In this document: positions 1 to 6,039 of the stretch, piece by piece
How the letters are laid out: each line of letters starts with the position of its first letter
Numbering within the stretch: position 1 is the stretch's first letter
Source: DASUNQ01 sp036277075
Lineage (GTDB): Bacteria > Acidobacteriota > Thermoanaerobaculia > Multivoradales > UBA5704
NCBI GenBank assembly: GCA_036277075.1
Contig: DASUNQ010000239.1
Coordinates: forward strand, 1-20,477
Direction: 5' to 3'
Length of the DNA: 20,477 nt
The notes under the pieces: generated by a model
Databases searched by the model: none
What the model saw: the letters and a program-made list of their open reading frames with translations, nothing else
Told to the model about the DNA's origin: nothing
Program-made: the position numbers and the translations under genes

Positions 1-1
1 C

Positions 2-1975
2 AAGCAGTTCCGCGGCGGCGGGCCGCGCGAGCGGCTGCGCCGGGCGCGCGGTGAGGCGCGAGCGGCGCGGAGCTGGCGGGCGGCGCGGGCGATGGTCGCG
101 GCCGGCCTGCCGACGCCCGAGCCGGTGATGCTGCTCGAGTCGCTCGACCCGCGCGGGCCGTCGTTCTACGTCTCGCGCGCGGTCGAGGGGGCGATCGAGG
201 CGCGCTACCTCTTCCGGGCCGCGAATGCGGGGGAGGAGCGCGATCGGTTCCCCGAAGTGGACTTCGGCGGTTTCCTGGAAGAGCTGGGCAGGACGGTAAG
301 GCGGCTGCACGAGGCGGGGTTCTGGCATCGGGACGTCTCGGCCGGGAACGTCCTCGTCCGTGCCGGTAAGCCGCCGGAGCTGTGGCTCCTCGACCTGAAC
401 CGTGCGCGAAGGCGCCGCCGCCTGACGCTCTCGCAGCGCACCCGCGACCTCTCCCGCCTGCCGTTGTTCCGGCCGCAGCACCGCGCGGCGTTCCTGCAGG
501 CGTACTGGGGCGCGGCGCCGGGTGCGCTCGCCCGCTCTCTCTACCTGACCGACCATTACGCCTTCCGCTGGAAGCACCAGGTGAAGAACCGGCTCCGCGG
601 CGCGGGTCAACGCGTGAAGCGTTCCGTGCTGCCGCGCCGCGCCCATGCCCACATCCCGCCGCCGCCGGAGTCGGCGGCGGCGCGCGACCGGGTCGTCTGG
701 GACCGCCTCTCCGACCAGCCGCACCAGCACGCCGGCCGCCTCGCCAAGATCGGCGTGCGGCTCGCCGACGCGCGCGACCACCTGGAGGAAGGCACGGTGA
801 TCGCGGCGGCGCTGCCGCGCGTCCTCCGCCGCTACCGCGCGCTGGCGCGGGAGCTGTACACGCGGCCGGAGGCGTGGGGGGGCGTGGGCGTCGCGCTGCG
901 CCCCTGGCCGGCGGACCCGGACGCTCTGCTCGCGGCGGTCGAGGAGCTGGGCGTGCGCCATCTCCTCCTCCGGCTGCATCCCTGGGAGACGGACCACGCG
1001 GCCGAGGAGGCGCTGGCGCGGGAGCTCGCGGCGCGCGGCCACGACCTCGCCTTCGCGCTGCCGCAGAACCGGGACCTGGTGCGCGACCCGGAGCGCTGGC
1101 GCGCGGCGGTCGAGGAGCTGGCGGCCCGCTTCACGCCGTACGGCCGCCGCTTCCAGGTGGGGCAGGCGATCAACCGCAGCAAGTGGGGGGTGTGGAGCCT
1201 GCGCGAGTACGCCGCGCTGGCGGAAACGGCGGGGGAGGCGCTGCGGCGCTACCCCGGCGTCGAGGTGCTCGGGCCGGCGGTTATCGACTTCGAGCCCCAC
1301 GTCACGGCGGCGGCGCTCAACCTCCGCCGCCCCGGGCTCCGCTTCGACGTCGTCACCGCCCTCCTCTACGTCGATCGCCGCGGCGCCCCCGAGAACGCCC
1401 AGGCCGGCTTCGACACGCCGCGCAAGCTGGCGCTGCTCAAGGCCATCGCCGAGACCTCGCGCAACGGCTCGCCGCGTTGCTGGGTCACGGAGGTCAACTG
1501 GCCGCTCCGAGAGGGGCCCCACTCGCCGGCCGGCAAGGGGGTGGCGGTGGGCGAAGAGGCGCAGGCGGACTACCTGGCGCGCTACTACCTCTTGGCGCTC
1601 GCCAGCGGCCTGGCCGAGCGGGTCTACTGGTGGCAGCTCGTCGCGAAAGGCTACGGCCTGCTCGACACTGGAGCGGAGCCCGGCGGCGGCCTGCGCCGCC
1701 GCCCTGCCTTCCGCGCCCTCGCCACCCTCGCCCGCACTCTTGCGGGCTGCCGCTTCGAGCGCCGCCTCCCGGGCCCGCCCGGCGCCTGGCTCCTCCTCTT
1801 CTCGCGGCCGGACGGCAGCGAGCTGGTCGCCGCCTGGAGCGCCGCCGGACCCGCCGTCGGCGAGCTCCCGCGCCCCACCGCCGCCGTCCTCTCCCGCGAC
1901 GGCCAGCCGCTCCCCGCGCCGGGCGCGGTGCGCGTGCAGCTCGACGCCTCGCCGCGCTACCTGCTGCTCGCCTGA
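2..1975 (+). CDS. WaaP/InaA-like sugar kinase fused to a glycoside-hydrolase-like domain (5' end missing)
   Basis: The reading frame is open from the first bases of the window, and the residues before the ATG at 92 already look like kinase N-lobe sequence (KQFRGG, then WRAAR), so the true start lies upstream. Counting from that ATG, HRDVSAGN at 79-86 matches the catalytic loop (Asp81, Asn86) and DLN at 101-103 sits where a kinase DFG would be. This is the pattern of the lipopolysaccharide core heptose/Kdo kinase (WaaP/InaA) family. A basic linker follows at about 105-230. The remaining 400 residues resemble a clan-A TIM-barrel glycosidase, with candidate acid/base Glu401 (DFEPH) and candidate nucleophile Glu467 (WVTEVNW), and end in a small beta-rich domain. 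I infer an envelope-glycan role. The kinase call is fairly sure, the hydrolase call moderate, and the substrate unknown. htrA follows 43 bases after the stop. Confidence 0.75.
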   Translation, partial: KQFRGGGPRERLRRARGEARAARSWRAARAMVAAGLPTPEPVMLLESLDPRGPSFYVSRAVEGAIEARYLFRAANAGEERDRFPEVDFGGFLEELGRTVRRLHEAGFWHRDVSAGNVLVRAGKPPELWLLDLNRARRRRRLTLSQRTRDLSRLPLFRPQHRAAFLQAYWGAAPGALARSLYLTDHYAFRWKHQVKNRLRGAGQRVKRSVLPRRAHAHIPPPPESAAARDRVVWDRLSDQPHQHAGRLAKIGVRLADARDHLEEGTVIAAALPRVLRRYRALARELYTRPEAWGGVGVALRPWPADPDALLAAVEELGVRHLLLRLHPWETDHAAEEALARELAARGHDLAFALPQNRDLVRDPERWRAAVEELAARFTPYGRRFQVGQAINRSKWGVWSLREYAALAETAGEALRRYPGVEVLGPAVIDFEPHVTAAALNLRRPGLRFDVVTALLYVDRRGAPENAQAGFDTPRKLALLKAIAETSRNGSPRCWVTEVNWPLREGPHSPAGKGVAVGEEAQADYLARYYLLALASGLAERVYWWQLVAKGYGLLDTGAEPGGGLRRRPAFRALATLARTLAGCRFERRLPGPPGAWLLLFSRPDGSELVAAWSAAGPAVGELPRPTAAVLSRDGQPLPAPGAVRVQLDASPRYLLLA

Positions 1976-2001
1976 GGCAAACCCCCGGCCGCATCGCTCC
2001 G

Positions 2002-2007
2002 TATACT
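2002..2007 (+). promoter_or_regulatory. -10-like box TATACT before htrA
   Basis: TATACT stands out in GC-rich sequence 11 bases before the htrA start codon. No good -35 hexamer is seen at 16-18 bases upstream. If used, the transcript would have a leader of only a few bases. Called from sequence pattern alone. Confidence 0.45.
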
Positions 2008-2018
2008 CCCTCCGCCCG

Positions 2019-3329
2019 ATGCGCCGTCCGCCGTACCTCGCTCCGTACCTCGCCCCGCTCCTCCTCGCCTCGAGCCTCGCTCTGCCGCCGGCGGCCGCCG
2101 CCCAGGAGGCCGCCCGCCGCACGCCGGTCGTCGAGGTCGCCGAGCGGGTCGGCCCCGCCGTCGTCAACATCGCCGCCGAGTCGACGGTGCGCGAGGTGGA
2201 CCCCTTCTTCGGCCTCTTCTTCGGTCCGCGCAGCCGGCGGGCGCAGTCGCTGGGCTCGGGGCTGATCGTCGAGCCCTCCGGGATCGTCGTCACCAACGCG
2301 CACGTCATCGAGGGCGCGTCGCGGATCGTGGTGACGACGCAGGACGGCCGCGAGCTCGAGGCCGAGGTGCTGGGCTCCGACCGCGAGTCCGATCTCGCCG
2401 TCCTCAAGGTCGAGGGGCGCGGCCTGCCGGCGGTGCCGCTCGGCAGCAGCGCCGACCTGCTGATCGGCGAGACCGTCGTCGCGATCGGCAACCCCTTCGG
2501 GCTCACCCACACCGTCACCTCTGGCGTGCTCTCGGCGCGCGGCCGCACCGTCCCCTCCGAGGCCGGCGAGCGCCTCTTCACCGACTTCCTCCAGACCGAC
2601 GCCTCGATCAACCCGGGCAACTCCGGCGGGCCGCTGGTCAACGTCCTCGGCGAGGTCATCGGCATCAACACCGCGATCGTCTCCGGCGCCTCGGGCATCG
2701 GCTTCGCGATCCCCGCCGATCGCGCCCGCCGGGTGGTCGAGGACCTCCTCCGCTTCGGCGAGCTGCAGCCGCTCTGGACCGGGCTGCGCCTGCTGACCGT
2801 CGACCCCGAGCTGGCGCGCCGCTACGAGCTGCTGGTGGCGCGCGGGGCGCTGGTCTACCGCGTCTGGCCGGAGTCGCCGGCCGCCGCGGCTGGGCTGCGC
2901 GACGAGGACGTCGTCACCGCCGCCGGCGGCCGCCCGGTTGCGAGCCGCGAAGACGTGACGACGGCGCTCTCGACGGTGGCCGTCGGGACGCCGGTGCGGC
3001 TGACCGTGCGGCGCGGGGAGCGGACGCTCGAGATTCCCCTCGCCGCCGCTCGCCCGCCGCGCGGCCTCGGGCTCGAAGTGCTCGAGAAAAGCGTCGGGCT
3101 GACCGTCGCGGCGGCGGGGGAGGGTCTCGCCGTCCAGCGGGTGGCGCCCGGCTCCGTCGCCGCCGAGCGCGGCCTGCGCCGCGGCGACGTCGTCCTCGGC
3201 GCCAACGGCCAGCGGGTCGCGACCGCCGAGGCCCTGGGCAACGAGGTGCTGCGCGGCCTCGACCGCGGCGGGCTGCTGCTCGCCGTGCGGCGCGGGCGCT
3301 TCGTCTACAACCTCGATTTCCCTCTCTGA
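2019..3329 (+). CDS. htrA: HtrA/DegP-type periplasmic serine protease with two PDZ domains
   Basis: A 436-residue protein. The N-terminus is a signal peptide (MRRP, hydrophobic stretch to about 25, then AAAAQ), pointing to the periplasm. The trypsin-like domain at about 35-245 has a complete catalytic triad: His95 (TNAHV), Asp125 (ESDLAVLKV) and Ser202 (NPGNSGGPLVN). PDZ domains cover about 252-340 and 350-436. The family degrades or refolds damaged envelope proteins. The frame is open further upstream to an ATG at 1740, but the ATG at 2019 is chosen because it directly precedes the signal peptide, lies outside the upstream gene and follows a TATACT box. The TMEM175-type gene begins 5 bases downstream, so the two are probably co-transcribed. 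Length and domain order are normal for the family. Confidence 0.93.
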   Translation: MRRPPYLAPYLAPLLLASSLALPPAAAAQEAARRTPVVEVAERVGPAVVNIAAESTVREVDPFFGLFFGPRSRRAQSLGSGLIVEPSGIVVTNAHVIEGASRIVVTTQDGRELEAEVLGSDRESDLAVLKVEGRGLPAVPLGSSADLLIGETVVAIGNPFGLTHTVTSGVLSARGRTVPSEAGERLFTDFLQTDASINPGNSGGPLVNVLGEVIGINTAIVSGASGIGFAIPADRARRVVEDLLRFGELQPLWTGLRLLTVDPELARRYELLVARGALVYRVWPESPAAAAGLRDEDVVTAAGGRPVASREDVTTALSTVAVGTPVRLTVRRGERTLEIPLAAARPPRGLGLEVLEKSVGLTVAAAGEGLAVQRVAPGSVAAERGLRRGDVVLGANGQRVATAEALGNEVLRGLDRGGLLLAVRRGRFVYNLDFPL

Positions 3330-3334
3330 CCACG

Positions 3335-3928
3335 ATGACCGGCACCGGACGGCTCGAAGCGTTCAGCGACGGCGTGCTCGCCATCATCATCACCATCATG
3401 GTGCTGGAGATGGAGGTGCCGCACGCGGCGAGCTTCGACGCGTTGCGACCGCTGCTGCCGGTGTTGATGAGCTACGTGCTGAGCTTCGTCTACCTCGGCA
3501 TCTACTGGAACAACCATCACCACATGCTCCACGTCGCCGAGCGGGTGAGCGGCGGGGTGCTGTGGGCCAATCTCCACCTGCTGTTCTGGCTGTCGCTGGT
3601 GCCCTTCGTCACCGGCTGGATGGGGGAGAACAGCTTCGCGCCCGTCCCGACCGCGCTCTACGGCGGCGTGCTGCTGATGGCCGCGATCGCGTACTGGATC
3701 CTGCAGTGGGCGATCCTGGCCGACGAGGGGCGGGACTCGCTGCTGGCGGCTGCCCTGGGGCGCGACTTCAAGGGCAAGCTCTCGCCCGTGCTCTACGCGG
3801 TCGCGATCCCCTCGGCCCTGGTGCTGCCGTGGGTCGCCGGCGCGCTCTACGTCGTGGTGGCCCTGATGTGGCTGATCCCCGACCGCCGCATCGAGCGGGT
3901 GCTGGCGGAGAAGGAGCGGCAGGGATGA
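3335..3928 (+). CDS. TMEM175-family (DUF1211) potassium channel-like membrane protein
   Basis: A 197-residue integral membrane protein. The N-terminal signature RLEAFSDGVLAI followed by a hydrophobic helix ending VLEMEVP is the FSDG motif of the first helix of TMEM175 channels. Further hydrophobic segments at about 40-60, 75-95, 105-130, 145-165 and 165-185 give roughly six membrane spans, the usual bacterial subunit size. Family members form potassium-permeable leak channels. A histidine-rich turn (NNHHHMLH, about 65-72) follows the second span, as is common in this family. The gene starts 5 bases after htrA. No ribosome-binding site is obvious, so translational coupling is likely. Confidence 0.88.
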   Translation: MTGTGRLEAFSDGVLAIIITIMVLEMEVPHAASFDALRPLLPVLMSYVLSFVYLGIYWNNHHHMLHVAERVSGGVLWANLHLLFWLSLVPFVTGWMGENSFAPVPTALYGGVLLMAAIAYWILQWAILADEGRDSLLAAALGRDFKGKLSPVLYAVAIPSALVLPWVAGALYVVVALMWLIPDRRIERVLAEKERQG

Positions 3929-4080
3929 TTCGAAGCTCGCCCGGAATCGCCGCACTGGGGGTCCTTGGCTGCTGCCTCGTCGGCGGTTCGGAGGCGCGCG
4001 TCGCCGTGGAAAGACCCTGCCGCTCCTTGGCTGAGCGGTTGACCCGCGCGTCCTATTCTGGCTATATTCTAGCCAGATGA
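3925..4080 (+). CDS. Small ORF with lipoprotein-like start; possible truncated remnant
   Basis: This 51-codon frame starts in a 4-base ATGA overlap with the TMEM175-type gene and ends in another ATGA overlap with the relE start. The N-terminus (MIRSSPGIAALGVLGCC) looks like a signal peptide with lipobox VLGC. The second half has no recognisable domain and overlaps the -35/-10 promoter of the toxin module. It could be the 5' end of a lipoprotein gene cut off when the toxin-antitoxin module arrived, a genuine small coupled lipoprotein, or chance. It is the only thing in the 148 bases between the two neighbouring genes besides the promoter. Confidence 0.3.
   Translation: MIRSSPGIAALGVLGCCLVGGSEARVAVERPCRSLAERLTRASYSGYILAR
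4039..4068 (+). promoter_or_regulatory. Sigma70-type promoter of the relE-phd module
   Basis: TTGACC (4039-4044) and TATATT (4063-4068) are separated by 18 bases, one of the best promoter matches in the window. The relE ATG begins 8 bases after the -10 box, where transcription would be expected to start, so the mRNA is predicted to be leaderless or nearly so. Confidence 0.7.
4057..4077. promoter_or_regulatory. Palindromic operator over the -10 box and toxin start
   Basis: A perfect inverted repeat has 8-base arms TCTGGCTA (4057-4064) and TAGCCAGA (4070-4077) around the 5-base centre TATTC. It spans the -10 box and ends on the A of the relE start codon. Toxin-antitoxin complexes of the Phd/YefM type autorepress by binding promoter palindromes, so this is the likely operator. 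The repeat is seen directly; its role is inferred. Confidence 0.65.
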
Positions 4081-4370
4081 GGTTTGAGATCCTCTTGGCC
4101 CCGGAAGCCATCGAGGACCGGAAGAGACTCGACCTCGATGTCTGGGCTGGTGTCCGCGCCGCGATCGACCTTCACCTGCGTCATGAGCCGACGAAAGGGA
4201 GCCGAAGCCGTATCAAGCGCCTCCGTGGACTGAGGAAGCCGCAGTTCCGCCTCCGTGTCGGCGACGTCAGGGTCTTCTACGACGTCGTCGGGAGTCAGGT
4301 GCACGTCCTCGCCATCGTGACCAAGTCGCAGGCAGCGGCATGGCTCGAGGAGCTCGGAGAACAGGAATGA
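4077..4370 (+). CDS. RelE/ParE-superfamily toxin
   Basis: A 97-residue protein of the RelE/ParE fold. It has N-terminal LLAPEAIEDRKRL, then a core strand pattern FRLRVGDVRVFYDVV (57-71) and VHVLAIVTKSQAAAWL (75-90). Basic and aromatic residues typical of ribosome-dependent RNase toxins are present (Arg60, Arg65, Tyr68, Lys83). By family it would cleave mRNA on the ribosome and arrest growth until neutralised by the partner encoded next. The stop overlaps the antitoxin start by 4 bases (ATGA, 4367-4370). Toxin-first order is the reverse of the classic arrangement but occurs in RelE-Phd pairs. Base composition is visibly lower in GC than the flanking genes, which suggests acquisition by transfer. 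The start directly follows the promoter/operator. Confidence 0.87.
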   Translation: MRFEILLAPEAIEDRKRLDLDVWAGVRAAIDLHLRHEPTKGSRSRIKRLRGLRKPQFRLRVGDVRVFYDVVGSQVHVLAIVTKSQAAAWLEELGEQE

Positions 4371-4621
4371 AGAGAATCGCTCTCTCCGTCATCAAAGACG
4401 ATCTTTCCCGCTACCTTCGCCTGGCCGAGGGAGAAGAGATCGTCATCACTCGCCATGGCAAGCCCGCTGGTGTCCTCATCGGGTTCAAGTCCGAGGACGA
4501 CTGGTTCGACTATCGCCTCGAAGCCGATCCGCGCTTCCTTGCTCGGATCGAAGCGGCCCGCCACAGTATCCGTGCCGGCCGTGGCGTACCCCTCGAGGAG
4601 GTGGAGCCTGGGCAGAAGTGA
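4367..4621 (+). CDS. Phd/YefM-family antitoxin
   Basis: An 84-residue partner of the upstream RelE-like toxin. The N-terminal half (MKRIALSVIKDDLSRYLRLA, then EEIVITRHGKPAGVLI at 23-38) is the Phd/YefM DNA-binding and dimerisation domain. The acidic C-terminal half (EDDWFDYRLEADPRF and onward, ending PLEEVEPGQK) is the likely toxin-binding tail. The ATG at 4367 is chosen because it overlaps the toxin stop (ATGA) and removes a 9-residue basic extension unlike the family. The protein would neutralise RelE and, with it, repress the palindromic operator at 4057-4077. Its GC content is lower than in neighbouring genes, as for the toxin. Confidence 0.87.
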   Translation: MKRIALSVIKDDLSRYLRLAEGEEIVITRHGKPAGVLIGFKSEDDWFDYRLEADPRFLARIEAARHSIRAGRGVPLEEVEPGQK

Positions 4622-4653
4622 CTAGGCGCTCACGATCGTTGGCCTGCGCGGGT

Positions 4654-4659
4654 TAGCAT
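4654..4659 (+). promoter_or_regulatory. -10-like box TAGCAT before ubiX
   Basis: TAGCAT ends 6 bases before the ubiX ATG, and no convincing -35 box is seen. The spacing suggests a leaderless transcript. This lies in the 44-base gap after the antitoxin, which contains nothing else recognisable. Confidence 0.4.
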
Positions 4660-4665
4660 CAGAGG

Positions 4666-5274
4666 ATGCCCGGCCGCATCGCGCTCCTGGTGACGGGAGC
4701 TTCCGGGATGCTGCTGCCGCGGCACCTGCTGCGACGGCTCGCGGAGCATCCGGAGATCGAGCGGGTGCATCTGGTCGTCTCGGCCGGCGCGAGCCAGGTG
4801 CTGCGGCACGAGCTGGGCGGCGAGGCGACCGGCGCGGAGGATCTCGTCGCCGCCGCGGAGCTGCCGACGGAGGTGTGCGAGAAGGTGCGGATCCACCGCG
4901 AGCGCGAGCTGGACGCGCCGATCGCTTCGGGCTCCTACGCTCTCGCCGGCGTCGCCGTCCTGCCGTGTAGCGCGGCGACCCTTGGGGCGCTGGCCACCGG
5001 TGCCGCCCGCACGCTTGTCCACCGCGTCGGCGCCGTTGCGCTCAAGGAAGGGTGGCCGCTCGTCCTCGGCTTCCGCGAGACCCCGTACAGCCTGGTCCAC
5101 CTCGAGAACATGCGCCGGGTCCACCTGGCCGGCGCCACGATCCTCCCGCCGGTCCCCGCCTTTTACATCGGCGGCGAGGACCTCCCGCGCTTCCTCGACC
5201 ACTACGCGCTCCGAGTCCTCGACCGTTTCGGCCTGCGCGACCCGGGCGCGCCGGGGCTGCGGTGGGGCGAGTGA
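4666..5274 (+). CDS. ubiX: UbiX-family flavin prenyltransferase
   Basis: A 202-residue flavodoxin-like protein. The FMN-binding start TGASGM (10-15), SAGAS (39-43), PIASGSY (85-91), LPCSAATLGALATGAA (99-114), FRETPYSLVHLENM (136-149) and ILPPVPAFY (159-167) follow the UbiX/Pad1 family order. The enzyme prenylates reduced FMN with dimethylallyl phosphate to make prenylated FMN, the cofactor of UbiD-type decarboxylases, for example in ubiquinone or aromatic-acid metabolism. No ubiD is in the window. The gene stands alone between two toxin-antitoxin modules. Length is normal. Its stop (5272-5274) lies inside the -35 region of the vapBC promoter. Confidence 0.92.
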   Translation: MPGRIALLVTGASGMLLPRHLLRRLAEHPEIERVHLVVSAGASQVLRHELGGEATGAEDLVAAAELPTEVCEKVRIHRERELDAPIASGSYALAGVAVLPCSAATLGALATGAARTLVHRVGAVALKEGWPLVLGFRETPYSLVHLENMRRVHLAGATILPPVPAFYIGGEDLPRFLDHYALRVLDRFGLRDPGAPGLRWGE

Positions 5275-5299
5275 CATTTTGATGCTTGAGCCGTATGCT
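5271..5299 (+). promoter_or_regulatory. Sigma70-type promoter of vapBC
   Basis: GTGACA (5271-5276) and TATGCT (5294-5299) are separated by 17 bases. The vapB ATG lies 10 bases after the -10 box, so any leader is only a few bases long. Confidence 0.6.
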
Positions 5300-5306
5300 C
5301 TGATGC
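5280..5306. repeat. Paired TGATGC repeats at the vapBC promoter
   Basis: TGATGC occurs at 5280-5285 and again at 5301-5306, 21 bases apart (two helical turns), flanking the -10 box. Ribbon-helix-helix antitoxins often bind short repeats spaced by helical turns, so this is a candidate VapB operator. The repeats are seen directly; the function is inferred. Confidence 0.35.
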
Positions 5307-5309
5307 GTT

Positions 5310-5561
5310 ATGCGAACGACGGTGCGTCTCGACGAAGCGCTGCTCCGGGAAGCGAAGCAGGTTGCGGCGAACAGTGGGAGGTCACTTACGGCCGTCATCG
5401 AGGAGGCGCTACGCGAGTCTCTCGGACGACGTAAGGATGGTACCTCGCGGCGGCGGGTCAAGCTGCCGACTTCCGGCAGCGGCGGTCTCCGGCCGGGGGT
5501 AGACCTGGACGACTCCGCGTCCCTCTGGGCCCTCCTGGATCGGCCGGATGCTCCTGTTTGA
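5310..5561 (+). CDS. vapB: VapB-type ribbon-helix-helix antitoxin
   Basis: An 83-residue protein. The first 45 residues (MRTTVRLDEALLREAKQVAA, then SGRSLTAVIEEALRESLGRR) are a classic ribbon-helix-helix DNA-binding domain. The rest is a flexible tail (GGLRPGVDLDDSASLWALLD) that fits toxin binding and resembles antitoxins paired with this PIN family. It overlaps the vapC start by 14 bases, so the two are translationally coupled. It would neutralise VapC and repress the promoter just upstream. Confidence 0.85.
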   Translation: MRTTVRLDEALLREAKQVAANSGRSLTAVIEEALRESLGRRKDGTSRRRVKLPTSGSGGLRPGVDLDDSASLWALLDRPDAPV

Positions 5562-5985
5562 TGTCAACGTGCTGATCTACGCCCACCGGGCAGACGCGGC
5601 GGAGCACTCGCGCTACAAAGCGTGGTTGGACGCGATCGTGAACTCCGACGCCGCGTACGCCGTCTCCGACCTCGTCCTCAGCGCCTTCCTGCGGATCGTC
5701 ACCAACGGACGGGTCTTCCGCCGCCCCAGCACACTCGCGGAAGGACTCGCGTTCACGGCGGCCCTGCGCGGTCAGCCGAACTGCGTCTCCGTCTCGCCCG
5801 GCCAACGGCATTGGGGCATCTTCACGCGCCTTTGCCGCGAAGCCGAGGTGAAGGGCGACCTCGTGCCCGACGCCTACTACGCCGCCCTGGCGATCGAGTC
5901 GGGAAGCGAGTGGGTCACGACGGACCGCGACTACAGCCGCTTCCCGGGCCTGCGCTGGCGCCATCCGCTCGCGGCGCCGGGCTGA
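5548..5985 (+). CDS. vapC: VapC-type PIN-domain ribonuclease toxin
   Basis: A 145-residue PIN domain. Metal-binding acidic residues are Asp5 (LLFDVNVLIYAHR), Asp108 (LVPDAYYAALAIE) and Asp126/Asp128 (VTTDRDYSRF). The position usually filled by Glu in this subfamily (SELVLS) appears as Asp41 (SDLVLS), a conservative change. The end RFPGLRWRHPL is typical of this VapC group. The family cleaves specific RNAs, often tRNA or rRNA, using magnesium. It is paired with the upstream vapB through a 14-base overlap. Confidence 0.88.
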   Translation: MLLFDVNVLIYAHRADAAEHSRYKAWLDAIVNSDAAYAVSDLVLSAFLRIVTNGRVFRRPSTLAEGLAFTAALRGQPNCVSVSPGQRHWGIFTRLCREAEVKGDLVPDAYYAALAIESGSEWVTTDRDYSRFPGLRWRHPLAAPG

Positions 5986-6023
5986 GTGGTTCCGGTCACC
6001 TGATAGCCCGAAGCGGCGTCCTG

Positions 6024-6029
6024 TAGGCT
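6024..6029 (+). promoter_or_regulatory. -10-like box TAGGCT before the allantoinase operon
   Basis: TAGGCT lies 10 bases before the allantoinase ATG in the 54-base gap after vapC. The hexamer at the -35 position (TGATAG, 6001-6006, 17-base spacer) is a poor match. This is the only apparent promoter for the four-gene plus-strand purine operon. Confidence 0.4.
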
Positions 6030-6039
6030 TCTGGCCCGC

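Noticed and set aside
1740..2018. Extended N-terminus for HtrA
   Set aside because: The added 93 residues lie inside the upstream gene and precede a normal signal peptide starting at 2019.
4340..4366. Earlier antitoxin start
   Set aside because: The ATG at 4367 overlaps the toxin stop and begins the conserved Phd/YefM domain; the extra residues are shadow sequence.
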